Source of the DNA: Limosilactobacillus mucosae DSM 13345
GTDB lineage: Bacteria > Bacillota > Bacilli > Lactobacillales > Lactobacillaceae
Assembly: GCF_001436025.1 (NCBI RefSeq)
Contig: NZ_AZEQ01000013.1
Span: 1 to 64,000 of the forward strand
Direction: 5' to 3'
DNA: 64,000 nucleotides
The notes under the pieces were generated by a model. The model was not told where the DNA came from and did no database searches. It was given only the letters and a program-made list of their open reading frames with translations. The position numbers were made by a program, and so were the translations under genes. Numbering within the stretch: position 1 is the first letter of the stretch; each line of letters starts with the position of its first letter. Positions 1 to 8,879 of the stretch are shown piece after piece.

Positions 1-62
1 CACAAAATTATTGACACTCTCCTCCCATACTTGAAGACATATTCAAAGAGGAGGACTTTTTT

Positions 63-236
63 ATGAAGCAAGATTTTGTCGAAGTTGATATACCGCGAGC
101 AAAGAAGCCGGTTGCTAAGCACTCACGCTTGACAGCTATCGTTTCACTGCACCAAGTAAAAATTAATGTCTACCAAGAAGCAGATCCCGCTCTGGTTAGT
201 GAGATCATTAAAGCAGTAGCCGCTTATGCTGGTTAA
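63..236 (+). CDS. tnpA: IS66 Orf1-type accessory protein (57 aa)
   Basis: A 57-residue reading frame starts with ATG at 63 behind an AAAGAGGAGGA ribosome-binding site. It sits at the position of IS66 orf1 (TnpA), overlapping the start of Orf2 by 11 bases as is usual for translationally coupled IS66 genes. It ends with an Ala/Tyr-rich tail and has a central TAIVSLHQVKINVYQ segment. Full IS66 TnpA proteins are usually about 100 residues or more with a helix-turn-helix, so this is a short form or a fragment. Identification rests mainly on position. Confidence 0.55.
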   Translation: MKQDFVEVDIPRAKKPVAKHSRLTAIVSLHQVKINVYQEADPALVSEIIKAVAAYAG

Positions 237-417
237 CTGGAGTGCTCCTCAGCACGTCTACATAGTTTGTGGCAAGACCGATCTGTGGAAGGGCATTGAC
301 GGTTTGGCCATGGTGATCGCAGAGAATTATGGCTTGGAATTAGATAATGATTCGCTATTCCTGTTTTGTGGCAATCGTAATGACCGCTTCAAAGGCTTAT
401 ACTGGGACAGGGTATAG
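226..417 (+). pseudogene. tnpB: IS66 Orf2 (TnpB-type) protein, C-terminally truncated
   Basis: The 63 codons encode the conserved IS66 Orf2 core: VYIVCGKTDLWKGIDGLA near the N-terminus and NRNDRFKGLYWD near the end. In intact relatives the GLYWD motif is followed by about 40-50 further residues of the type GDGF-LLYKR. Here the frame runs into unrelated sequence straight after GLYWD and stops, so the C-terminal third is missing. The break coincides with the start of transposase-coding sequence, which suggests one deletion that joined orf2 to the middle of tnpC. The protein's role in IS66 transposition is not well defined. Confidence 0.8.
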
Positions 418-1840
418 TACCGTTACCAGTCATCAGAGAAAATGCAAATCAAAGGAATCACGTAAAGAATGGCTTGATTGCTTAGAACAAGTTGAAGAAC
501 TTCATCAGCTGAGTAAGCAAGAACTGACTTGTGATCAATGCGGTCAAATGATGACGGTTATTGGCAAACATGAACAGTATCGTGAAGTTAAACTAGTTTC
601 TGCCCACTTGTGCTGCAAAATCGTATGTACTGAAACGGCTAGATGCGAACACTGTCAAAATCCGGAAACCGGCAATGATGTACTTGTTCAGGCAAAGACG
701 CCACAGCCTTTGTTTCCACACAGTTACCTTTCAAGCTCGGTAATCGCCGAAGTACTTTTTGAAAAGTTTGGCCTGGCAGTACCGTTTACCCGCCAGACGC
801 AGTATTGGGAGCGCCTCGGGCTTCCAATCACCAGTAAACATATGGCTCGTGGGGTAATTGAAGCTGGCGAAAGGTTTGGGCAAAAGATTTATGAACGTCT
901 GCGTCAAGAAATCAAGGCAGCACCTGTGGTGCAGCTTGATGAGACGCCATTTCAAGTTCTGGATCTTGATCAATCACACGGCTATTTCTGGTCAGCCTGT
1001 TCTACGGAAGAATTCAGTCCGCATCAGGTATCGTATTTCCACTATGCCCCTTCGCGATCAGGAAAGGTTATTACAGAAATCTTAGGTGATGACTTTTCTG
1101 GCGGTATTATGTGTGATGGGTTTAGTGGATATTCTGATAATCGCTTACCAGAAGCGTATTGGGGGACCTGTCTGGTTCATATCAATCGCCAATTTAAGCG
1201 ACTGCTTGATCCAAATGTCAAGGGCAATTAAAAATTGTACAGAAATGGCAATTTGAAAATGTACAATTTGAGATTGCCATTTTCATACATTTTAAGACTG
1301 CCATCGACACCAAAGATTACCCGCTTTCAAGGGCAAAGTATTGCGAGTGACGCTGTGCGGATCCTTGCCAAAGTATTTCACGTCGAAAAACGGTTGAAAT
1401 ATTCATCAGCAAGTGAGAAGGCAGCCCAAAGGCGTCAGCATTTAAAAGCGATGATTGATGATTTCTATCAGCTGATTGAAGAGGCCTTGACGAAATCGCC
1501 ACTCAAACCGCTACGCAATGCGATCAAAAATGCCCTCAAATTGAAGAAGCGGGTTTACCAGATGTTCAAGCATGGAGAGCTGCCATTGCATAATAATCAC
1601 AATGAGCAACTGATTCGTCCCACCACGCTGGTCAGAAAGAACAGTCTGTTTGCGAAGTCTACGGCTGGGGCCAAAGCCAATGCGATCTGGTATAGCATCG
1701 TGCAAACCGCAAAACTAAATCATTTGGATGTCTTTAAATATTTAGAGACCTTGCTTAGCGCCTTTACAAAACGCGAAACGCCAGAAATAGAGGCTTATTT
1801 GCCATGGGCTCATGAAATTCAAGAAAGCTGCAAAGCCTAG
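418..1840 (+). pseudogene. tnpC: IS66 DDE transposase (TnpC), broken
   Basis: Two pieces of one IS66 transposase are present. The first, up to 1231, has the zinc-binding region (LTCDQCG, CCKIVC, CEHC), the RG-type middle region, the first catalytic Asp in QLDETP (near 940) and the second in CDGFSGY (near 1115). The second piece, from about 1310 to 1840, carries the third acidic residue in NNHNEQLIRP (near 1605) and the C-terminal helices. The N-terminal coiled coil is deleted and the two pieces are in different frames with about 80 bp of foreign sequence between them. All three catalytic acids are still encoded, but no single protein can be made. Confidence 0.85.
1232..1312. repeat. Foreign insert with inverted repeats, resembles an IS21-family end
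   Basis: Between the two transposase pieces lies a short AT-rich insert with nested repeats: aaattgtac/gtacaattt as an inverted pair and aaatggcaat/attgccattt as a second inverted pair. Repeated blocks of the form TGTACA and TTGCCATTT are typical of the multiple transposase-binding sites at IS21-family termini. No IS21 coding sequence remains. The decamer tcaagggcaa occurs on both sides (1218-1227 and 1327-1336), but joining the copies does not restore the frame, so it may not be a target duplication. Confidence 0.4.
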
Positions 1841-1852
1841 TTGATAAATGAA

Positions 1853-1898
1853 CAGCGGTCGACCACGCAGAAATGCGCCGGTCGACCGCTGCTTTTTT
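1853..1898 (+). terminator. Rho-independent terminator after IS66 tnpC
   Basis: A perfect 12-bp stem (1853-1864 with 1880-1891), a 15-nt loop and six T residues at 1893-1898 follow the transposase stop codon. Confidence 0.85.
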
Positions 1899-1945
1899 AT
1901 TCTTTAATTTTTGAAATTGCCTACTGCTTGGCAGGCAACACGGTT

Positions 1946-2032
1946 CAATATGGTGTGCTTACAATTGATCTTCACCAATACGATTTGATAAAGACCCGTA
2001 TTTTTCGACCCGTACCATTATGATGTGCTTAC
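1946..2032. repeat. Two imperfect copies of an IS66-like terminal sequence
   Basis: The 17-mer at 1946-1962 (caatatggtgtgcttac) recurs at 2016-2032 with 15 of 17 bases identical, 70 bp apart. Read in the opposite direction both start GTAAGCACA, the usual start of an IS66 terminus. The outer copy overlaps the last codons and stop of the membrane-protein gene on the other strand. Confidence 0.5.
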
Positions 2033-3901
2033 CGTATTTATATTATCTTTTGTTGAAACTAAAGAATAATCTGAAATCATAATAGTAATCAGAATAGGTA
2101 CGAGCATAATTATAGAAAAGGCATATCTATAAAGTACAACAGGACCTAATAGAAAGGTACCCAATAATCCGAAGTACAAACCGATTATAAAAATAAAATC
2201 TTTACTTTTGTGAATTATACACCAACCAATAAAAGTAAAAGTTAACCATACATTAAAACCAATGCTAAAAATCATAGATAGTACTGGTAATTTTTGTGTT
2301 TGATAATTATTTACAAATGAATTGTACATATTATACAACCACGTAAAAGATTTAATGTGTGATATTTTTATATTATACCAACCTATTTCTGAATCTTTGT
2401 TTGGAGGGAAGAATGTAGAAAATTCTAGCAATGCCTTATGGTTACTTCTAGGATCAGGAAAATTGGTATCAGGGTACCAGTATCCTAATGTAAGCTTAGC
2501 AAAAGAGTCAATATAATCAGAAAAGTTTTTAATACCAACATTTAGCCAAAGCCTAAAAAATTTAAATTTATCTTTTTTAAATAGTATTGTATTAAATGAT
2601 CCTTTATAATCATCTGCCAATGATTGTTTTGAAGAATCAGAATATTCAGCGTAAGTAGGGATATATTCTTTAATTTCCTTTTTTTCTGTTTTGGTAATTT
2701 TAGCCTGTTTATCTGTTATAACACTTGATAGCTGTATAGACGGTACACTCATCATTTCTTTATATCGGTCATCTTTATTTAGTTGCCCGTTAAGGCTTTT
2801 GGTTAGTGGACCATTATAAAATAACATTAATAGGCAAATTAGGCTGCTTAATATTAGTAATTCTTTTTTATTAGGAACTTTGATCAACAATACTAGTAAC
2901 ATTGAAAAGACAAGTACATATAGACCTTGATTTTCGAATATAGCATTTATAAATCCAGAAAAAATAAATAGAAAATAGTATTTCCAAATACCATAATTTT
3001 CAATAATATCTTTACGATTAATAATTACCAAAACAAATATGATTAAACTAGCGGTATAGGGAATATTTTTTGTAGCTGATACGGATAATAAAGCGATATA
3101 AGGAGAAAAGATCATTATCCCTAAGAAAAGTATCCTTATTAGCGGTACTATTTTCTTTGTTTTCATATAAGTGATAATTAATGAAAAGGATAATGAGAGC
3201 CAAAGCATTTGAAATAAAGTATATAAAAGAAGTCCAATTCTAACACTATGGAATATTTTTTTTCCTAGTTCAATTACAAAAAAGAATAGCATTAGGGTAT
3301 GTGCCATAGGGTGATGCAGGTCTAAGTACCCATTTTCTATATAAGAATAAAGTTGATATCCAGCATCATATACGTAATTACCAGGATAGGTAGAGAGAAG
3401 TGTAGGTACCCAACCAATAAAAATTAGTATCCAAGTAAGTAGGAATTGTTTTTTGTAACTTAAACTGTTAATGAAATTTTCTAACTTGGAGGATAACTTC
3501 ATTAAATAATTTATTTTTGGGAAAAAAATGTTGAACAAAAATAAAAATAAGAAAGAAAACAATGGGACGTTTGCTAGGATTTTTAGCCAGGTTTTTAAAT
3601 TAGCTATATTAACAGTACCTATCCTATAGAGATTAGCTCCTGCGATGAGTGAAAGAGAAAAGAAAAAGCCTAAGAAAATAGATGTTGTTACTTCGCACTT
3701 TGAGAATTTTATTTTTTTCAAAAAATAAAAATAAAACGAGAAAATACCGATAAAAAAGATTAAAGAAATAATACTGTTTGAGTATGCAAGTTGTAAATTA
3801 TTATCCTTAAGTAGAAATTGAATCCCGACAGATGCTAAATAAGCAAGGATTATGGATATCATAAAACGTTTTTTATTAAAAATTGATAAGAATATTTGCA
3901 T
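2018..3901 (-). CDS. Large polytopic membrane protein, possible GT-C-type glycosyltransferase (DUF6020-like)
   Basis: The 627-residue protein has about 12-14 predicted membrane segments and a large extracytoplasmic loop around residues 380-500. The motif STYPGNYVYDAGYQ, followed by LHHPMAHT, resembles the DUF6020/GT-C group of membrane glycosyltransferases that use lipid-linked sugars (family assignment from memory). ATG at 3901 is chosen because AAAGGGG stands 7 bases upstream; a longer frame would overlap the preceding glycosyltransferase gene. The gene is far more AT-rich than the rest of the window. Its last residues, VSTS and the stop codon, fall in IS66 terminal sequence, so the natural C-terminus is probably slightly truncated. 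It likely works with the upstream GT2 gene on surface glycans. Confidence 0.65.
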   Translation of the reverse strand: MQIFLSIFNKKRFMISIILAYLASVGIQFLLKDNNLQLAYSNSIISLIFFIGIFSFYFYFLKKIKFSKCEVTTSIFLGFFFSLSLIAGANLYRIGTVNIANLKTWLKILANVPLFSFLFLFLFNIFFPKINYLMKLSSKLENFINSLSYKKQFLLTWILIFIGWVPTLLSTYPGNYVYDAGYQLYSYIENGYLDLHHPMAHTLMLFFFVIELGKKIFHSVRIGLLLYTLFQMLWLSLSFSLIITYMKTKKIVPLIRILFLGIMIFSPYIALLSVSATKNIPYTASLIIFVLVIINRKDIIENYGIWKYYFLFIFSGFINAIFENQGLYVLVFSMLLVLLIKVPNKKELLILSSLICLLMLFYNGPLTKSLNGQLNKDDRYKEMMSVPSIQLSSVITDKQAKITKTEKKEIKEYIPTYAEYSDSSKQSLADDYKGSFNTILFKKDKFKFFRLWLNVGIKNFSDYIDSFAKLTLGYWYPDTNFPDPRSNHKALLEFSTFFPPNKDSEIGWYNIKISHIKSFTWLYNMYNSFVNNYQTQKLPVLSMIFSIGFNVWLTFTFIGWCIIHKSKDFIFIIGLYFGLLGTFLLGPVVLYRYAFSIIMLVPILITIMISDYSLVSTKDNINTVSTS

Positions 3902-3917
3902 ATAGTAGCCCCTTTGA

Positions 3918-4862
3918 TTATCTTTTTGATTTAACGTTATGAACTTCTTGAAGCCTAAATTCGAATTCTCGATGTTCCTTGCGCTGGATAGCGTCAAGAA
4001 TCAAACCACTATAAAAAGATAGAATTCCAGCAATAGTACAAAATCCACAAACGATTAAAGTTGGAAAATGTAAAACTTTGCCTGTTGCGCGATAAGGGAG
4101 CCAGACATCTGGAATGAAGAAAGCTAATGATAGTATTAATAACAAGCAAGCTAAGGTTCCAAAAAATCGCAATGGCTTATAGTTCCTATAAAGAGTGAAA
4201 ATGAGTTTTAATACTTTAAACCCATCGGAATACGTATTTAGTTTGGAGGTACTTCCTTCAGGACGATCTCGATAATCGATGACATGGTTTTTCATTGCCA
4301 TGTTATTAACGATTGCAAAAATACTCATTTCTGTTTCAATCTCAAATCCTTTTGACAGCACGGGGTAGGTTTTAACGAATTCATAGCTAAAGGCCCGATA
4401 GCCAGTCATGATGTCTTTAATATCATTTTTAAAGAAAAAGTTGATACTGCCGCGAACCATTTTATTGCCAATGCCATGGAAAGGACGTTTGTTTTCTTCA
4501 AAATAACTTGAACTAAGTCGATCACCAATAACCATATCATAGTTTTCTTCTAACACATATCGTGCCATTTTGGGGATTTCTTCAGCAGGATACGTATCAT
4601 CACCATCAATCATAATATAGCATTTAGCATCAATCTCACGAAACATGCGACGAATGGCATTTCCTTTACCTTGCTTATATTCATAGCGGACACAAGCACC
4701 CGCTTCACGAGCTAATTCAGCGGTGTTATCAGAAGAGTTATTGTCATATACATACACCGCTGAATTTGGGATATCTTTAATGGCATTTTGACAATCCTTA
4801 ACAACTTTAGTGATTGTCTGACTTTCGTTGTAGCAAGGAATTAAAACAGCTAAGTTGTCCAT
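3918..4862 (-). CDS. GtrB-like membrane-anchored family 2 glycosyltransferase
   Basis: The 314-residue protein starts with a GT-A fold of glycosyltransferase family 2: AVLIPCYNES at the N-terminus, DNNSSDNT for nucleotide binding and MIDGDDTYP as the DxD metal site near residue 95. Two hydrophobic segments near residues 230-290 give the GtrB/DPM1-type topology of enzymes that transfer a sugar to undecaprenyl phosphate. The downstream membrane protein begins 16 bp after it, so both are probably co-transcribed. GC content is low, as in its neighbour, suggesting shared acquisition. The sugar cannot be read from sequence. Confidence 0.8.
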   Translation of the reverse strand: MDNLAVLIPCYNESQTITKVVKDCQNAIKDIPNSAVYVYDNNSSDNTAELAREAGACVRYEYKQGKGNAIRRMFREIDAKCYIMIDGDDTYPAEEIPKMARYVLEENYDMVIGDRLSSSYFEENKRPFHGIGNKMVRGSINFFFKNDIKDIMTGYRAFSYEFVKTYPVLSKGFEIETEMSIFAIVNNMAMKNHVIDYRDRPEGSTSKLNTYSDGFKVLKLIFTLYRNYKPLRFFGTLACLLLILSLAFFIPDVWLPYRATGKVLHFPTLIVCGFCTIAGILSFYSGLILDAIQRKEHREFEFRLQEVHNVKSKR

Positions 4863-5014
4863 TATTTAAAAGCTTCTCCTTAAAAATTTAAATAATATAT
4901 TTAACAAATTTATAAGTACTATTTAGTGAGGTAATTCATTAATTCTTTTAATATCTAAATAAATGGTTCTATAATATTTAAAAATTGTGATTTTGCGTTA
5001 GACATTATAGTCTC

Positions 5015-6595
5015 CTAGAGTTTTGCAGTTAATTTAACGTCTGGATACTTCTGCTTGAACCAGTTTTCCGCAAATTGGTTCTCAAACAAGAATAGAGGAG
5101 CACCATAACGATCTTTAACCAGCATATTCCGTGAAGAAGCCATCTTAGGATCAAGCTGTTCTGGATCAACCCAGCGCGCTGTCTTACTACCTAGTGGTTC
5201 CATAATAACTTCGGAATTATATTCGTTTTGCATTCGGAACTTGAACACTTCGAACTGCAATTGACCAACGGCACCCAGAATATAGTCGTTGGAGTTATAG
5301 CCAGTGTAGAGCTGAACGGCCCCTTCTTGTACCAATTGGTTGATCCCTTTATGGAATGATTTTTGCTTCATAACGTTCTTTGGCGTTACGCGGACAAACA
5401 GTTCTGGCGTAAATTGAGGCAGCTTCTCAAACTTGATGTCTTGTTTACCAGTGTAGATTGAATCACCAATTTGGAAGTTTCCGGTATCGTAAAGCCCGAT
5501 AATATCACCGGCAACGGCATTCTCAACGTTTTCGCGCGTATTGGCCATAAATTCGGTCACGTTTGATAGACGAATTAGCTTTTTAGTCCGCTCCAAGGTA
5601 ACGTCCATTCCCCGGGTAAATTCACCAGAACAAATCCGTACGAAAGCAATCCGGTCACGGTGCTTAGGATTCATGTTGGCTTGAATCTTAAAGATGAAGC
5701 CAGAAAACTCTGGTGCCAGTGGATCGATTGATTTACCGTCTTCTGTCTTGTGTGCTGAAGGGGCTGGAGCAAATTTTAAGTAGGTTTCCAGGAAAGTCTT
5801 AACCCCAAAGTTGGTCAGAGCTGAACCGAAGAAGACAGGAGTTTGATCCCCCTTCGCGATCTTTTCTTCATCAAGCTCGCTACCAGCCATTTCAATCAGT
5901 TCCATTCCATCTAAGGCGTCTTTCCATTCACCTTCACCAGCCAATGGGTTTTCGCCAATTACCTGACCATCTTCATCTAATGGCAGGTAAGGGTTGGCAG
6001 AATCTTGTGGGCGGGAAAGGGCAACTCGATGATTATAACGATCATAAACCCCCATAAATTGCCGTCCCATCCCAATTGGCCAGTCCATTGGGTAGGTTTC
6101 GATACCCAGCACGTCTTCGATTTCATTTAACAAATCCAGCGGTTCACGGGCATCGCGGTCAAACTTGTTGATGAACGTGAAAATTGGAATTCCCCGCATC
6201 TTACAGATTTGGAACAGCTTTTTGGTTTGTGGTTCGATACCCTTGGCACCATCAATTACCATGACGGCAGAGTCAACGGCCATCAAAGTTCGGTAAGTAT
6301 CTTCAGAGAAGTCTTCGTGCCCTGGCGTATCCAGAATATTAATCCGCTTGCCCTGGTAGTCAAACTGCATTACAGAACTGGTAACGGAAATTCCACGCTT
6401 TTTTTCGATTTCCATCCAGTCAGACTTGGCAAAATTACTGCTGCCGCGTCCTTTAACCGTCCCAGCTTCGCGGACGACGCCCCCGAATAAAAGCAGCTGT
6501 TCAGTAATCGTCGTTTTCCCAGCATCGGGGTGCGAGATAATCGCAAACGTCCGGCGCTTGTTAACAGCTTCTGCCAATTTTTTTGAATCAGTCAT
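5015..6595 (-). CDS. prfC: Peptide chain release factor 3
   Basis: The 526-residue GTPase recycles release factors RF1/RF2 from the ribosome after peptide release. The translational GTPase motifs are intact: SHPDAGKTT (G1, near residue 22), RGISVTSSV (G2), DTPGHEDF (G3) and NKFDRDA (G4). Domain II and III follow, with a C-terminus typical of RF3. Length is close to the E. coli protein of about 529 residues. The start has AAAGGAA 8 bases upstream. It is followed after 35 bp by nothing on its own strand except intergenic sequence, and lies downstream of the AI-2E gene in the same direction with a gap of 35 bp, so they may share a transcript. Confidence 0.95.
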   Translation of the reverse strand: MTDSKKLAEAVNKRRTFAIISHPDAGKTTITEQLLLFGGVVREAGTVKGRGSSNFAKSDWMEIEKKRGISVTSSVMQFDYQGKRINILDTPGHEDFSEDTYRTLMAVDSAVMVIDGAKGIEPQTKKLFQICKMRGIPIFTFINKFDRDAREPLDLLNEIEDVLGIETYPMDWPIGMGRQFMGVYDRYNHRVALSRPQDSANPYLPLDEDGQVIGENPLAGEGEWKDALDGMELIEMAGSELDEEKIAKGDQTPVFFGSALTNFGVKTFLETYLKFAPAPSAHKTEDGKSIDPLAPEFSGFIFKIQANMNPKHRDRIAFVRICSGEFTRGMDVTLERTKKLIRLSNVTEFMANTRENVENAVAGDIIGLYDTGNFQIGDSIYTGKQDIKFEKLPQFTPELFVRVTPKNVMKQKSFHKGINQLVQEGAVQLYTGYNSNDYILGAVGQLQFEVFKFRMQNEYNSEVIMEPLGSKTARWVDPEQLDPKMASSRNMLVKDRYGAPLFLFENQFAENWFKQKYPDVKLTAKL

Positions 6596-6630
6596 TTTTA
6601 TGTTCCTTTCGAGAATTGTAATTTAAAGTT

Positions 6631-7734
6631 TTATTTTGCATCATTTTTTTCCAGACGATAAATCGTCATGCAGTAATCAACCATTGTTTTAACTACCGCG
6701 TACAGTGGCACGCATAAGATCATCCCCAGCAAACCAGCGATGTTACCAGCGGCCAACAGCAGAATAATAATCGTTAATGGATGAATTTGCAGGCTCTTGC
6801 CAATAATATTTGGGTAGATGATATTACCGTCAATCTGTTGAACGACAATCACTACCACAATAACCCAGATGATTTTCTGCGGGTCAACTGCCAAAGCAAC
6901 GATCAAAGCCGGGGCAATGCCAATGTAAGGGCCAATGTAAGGAATGATATTGGTGATCCCAGCTACCAGACCTAAAACGATTGCCATTGGTTCGCCAATA
7001 ATCAGATAGCCAATGCAGGTACCAATTCCAACACAGATACATTCGATCATCTGTCCAGAGATGTAGGAAGAAAGCGTCTTGTTCATCTGATGCAGCAGTT
7101 CCGTAACTTCTTTGGCATGCTTTTCAGAAAAGAACCGCTGAATGTTTGGTACAAAGCGATCGCCATCTTTCAGCATATAAAAGAGCATGACTGGCACAGT
7201 TACGACTACGACAACTGCACTGGTAATCGTGCCGATGATTGAGCCAACGCTGCTGGTTAGACTCGCCAACAGCTTTTCAGCGTATTTGGTAATCTGCTTG
7301 TTGAATTGCTGATAGTAATCTGCCAGGTCGATCTTGCGAATCCACTCATGTTTTTGGGAAGCTTGCGCGAGCCAATGCTGCATGTCGTTGGTAGCACTTG
7401 GCAGCCAGTGAATCATTTGATTAAGTTCCTTAATCATTGGGGGAATCAAGACGGCGAGACTGCCAACGATCAGCAGCAAGAGTCCCAAGACGATCACCAT
7501 GCTGGCAATCCCACGTTTCATCTGCCATTTGCCTAAGCGAATCTTCATTAACAGACGAAAGGCCGGACTCGTCATGTAATATAAAAATATTGAAACGATC
7601 AGTGGTACAAAGATTACTGATATGAAAACGATGATGGGATGAAACAGAAAGTCCAGTTTAGTGCAAACCCAAATTAAAGTCGCGACAATTAATAGTTCTG
7701 CTGACCAAAACAGCAGGCTTTTTCGTTTTATCAT
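6631..7734 (-). CDS. AI-2E family transporter / permease-like membrane protein
   Basis: The 367-residue protein has the AI-2E (PF01594) layout: two N-terminal helices, a third near residue 70-100, a soluble amphipathic middle region (about 100-190) and a C-terminal block of helices containing PYIGPYIGIAPA and QQIDGNIIYPNIIGKS, which is the most conserved signature. Members include autoinducer-2 exporters and Na+/H+ antiporters, so substrate is unknown. Its ATG overlaps the stop of the upstream glycosyltransferase by one base (TAATG), which indicates translational coupling. Confidence 0.85.
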   Translation of the reverse strand: MIKRKSLLFWSAELLIVATLIWVCTKLDFLFHPIIVFISVIFVPLIVSIFLYYMTSPAFRLLMKIRLGKWQMKRGIASMVIVLGLLLLIVGSLAVLIPPMIKELNQMIHWLPSATNDMQHWLAQASQKHEWIRKIDLADYYQQFNKQITKYAEKLLASLTSSVGSIIGTITSAVVVVVTVPVMLFYMLKDGDRFVPNIQRFFSEKHAKEVTELLHQMNKTLSSYISGQMIECICVGIGTCIGYLIIGEPMAIVLGLVAGITNIIPYIGPYIGIAPALIVALAVDPQKIIWVIVVVIVVQQIDGNIIYPNIIGKSLQIHPLTIIILLLAAGNIAGLLGMILCVPLYAVVKTMVDYCMTIYRLEKNDAK

Positions 7735-8666
7735 TATTTCTTTTCCTTAATAATATAGATTGGTCGCTGCTTTACTTGTAGATAAATACGGCCGATATAT
7801 TTTCCTAAAATGCCAATACAAAGCAGCTGTAAGCCACCTAAAAGCAATATAATACAAATCATTGAAGCCCAACCAAAAACACTGCTGCCCGGTTCAACAA
7901 TCCGCCGAATAATAACAAACAACAGGCCAATAATTGAAAGTACAAATGAAGTCGTTCCCAACCACACCGCAATTGAAAGTGGTACTTGCGAGAAATCAGC
8001 AATGCCATCAAAAGCATATTTGAACAATTTCCAAGTTGACCAGTCAGTCTTGCCAGCTACTCGTTCAACGTTATGGTAGTCCAGATATTTGGTCTTAAAT
8101 CCGACCCAGCTGAAGATGCCTTTTGAAAAACGATTATATTCTTTCAATGATAGAACGGCATCAACCATCTGCCGCGTCATCATCCGGTAGTCACGCGCAC
8201 CGGGAACAATGTTAGTTTGGGATAGTCGATTAATGATGTGGTAAAACTGGGTGCTCAAAAAAGACTTGAATTTAGCTTCGCCAGCACGATCGACACGACG
8301 CGTTCCAATACAGTCATACTCACCTGTTTGGAGTAATTCATACATTTTTGGCAAAAATTCCGGCGGGTCTTGTAAATCAACATCCATTACCACGATGTAA
8401 TCGCCAGTGGCGGCTTGCAATCCAGCGTATAGTCCGGCTTCTTTACCAAAGTTGCGCGAAAAAGAAATGTAATGGACGCGCTCGGGATTTTGTTCGTGTA
8501 GTTTGCGCATTTCGACTAGTGAGTTATCTGATGAACCGTCATTGACAAACCAATATTCAATTTGTAAATCGTTCATTTGGCGAACGACTTTTTCCACGGC
8601 TGGATAGAATAGTGGAATCGATTCTTCTTCGTTGTAGCAGGGAACTACAATTGATAGTTTTGACAT
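7734..8666 (-). CDS. GtrB/CsbB-like undecaprenyl-phosphate glycosyltransferase
   Basis: The 310-residue family 2 glycosyltransferase begins LSIVVPCYNEEES, has VNDGSSDNS and the metal site VMDVDLQDPPEF near residue 95, and ends with two membrane helices (about 230-255 and 265-290) and a basic tail. This is the CsbB/GtrB/YkoT architecture, enzymes that load a sugar onto undecaprenyl phosphate at the inner membrane face for later transfer to teichoic acid or other surface polymers. It is the second such enzyme in the window and has normal GC, unlike the one at 3918-4862. It is coupled to the downstream AI-2E gene by a one-base overlap. Confidence 0.85.
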   Translation of the reverse strand: MSKLSIVVPCYNEEESIPLFYPAVEKVVRQMNDLQIEYWFVNDGSSDNSLVEMRKLHEQNPERVHYISFSRNFGKEAGLYAGLQAATGDYIVVMDVDLQDPPEFLPKMYELLQTGEYDCIGTRRVDRAGEAKFKSFLSTQFYHIINRLSQTNIVPGARDYRMMTRQMVDAVLSLKEYNRFSKGIFSWVGFKTKYLDYHNVERVAGKTDWSTWKLFKYAFDGIADFSQVPLSIAVWLGTTSFVLSIIGLLFVIIRRIVEPGSSVFGWASMICIILLLGGLQLLCIGILGKYIGRIYLQVKQRPIYIIKEKK

Positions 8667-8799
8667 TTTCTAACCTTATTTCATCTTTCAACGATTATAT
8701 AATAATATCATTATAGCCCATAAACATGAGTTGACATGGCGAATTTTACAATTTGTCATTTATTAGTCTTTACGGATTCTTTAAATCTTTTAACAAAAT

Positions 8800-8829
8800 T
8801 TGACGATAGCGCTTTACATCTGCTAAAGT
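8800..8829 (+). promoter_or_regulatory. Candidate promoter of the LCP gene
   Basis: TTGACG at 8800-8805 and TAAAGT at 8824-8829 are separated by 18 bp and lie about 50 bp before the start codon. Confidence 0.45.
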
Positions 8830-8879
8830 TAGAGGGTTAGTTATGATAAAAAATTGGTTTATTGGAGTATAGCAAGACA

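Larger units (their letters stand above)
1..2032 (+). mobile_element. Decayed IS66-family insertion sequence (left end outside window)
   Basis: The three-gene order of IS66 elements is visible: a short Orf1, an Orf2 with the typical KTDLWKGIDGL core, then the DDE transposase with an N-terminal zinc-binding region. The element is dead: Orf2 loses its C-terminus, the transposase loses roughly its first 90 residues at about 415-420, and the transposase frame is broken again near 1230 by foreign sequence. The right end is probably at 1962 or 2032, because both end in the sequence gtgcttac, which reads GTAAGCAC inward, as IS66 termini do. The left inverted repeat lies upstream of base 1. Confidence 0.8.

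Noticed and set aside
1218-1336. Direct repeat tcaagggcaa flanking the insert in tnpC, as a target-site duplication
   Set aside because: Removing one copy with the insert (109 bp) does not restore the transposase frame, and 10 bp is long for IS21 elements.
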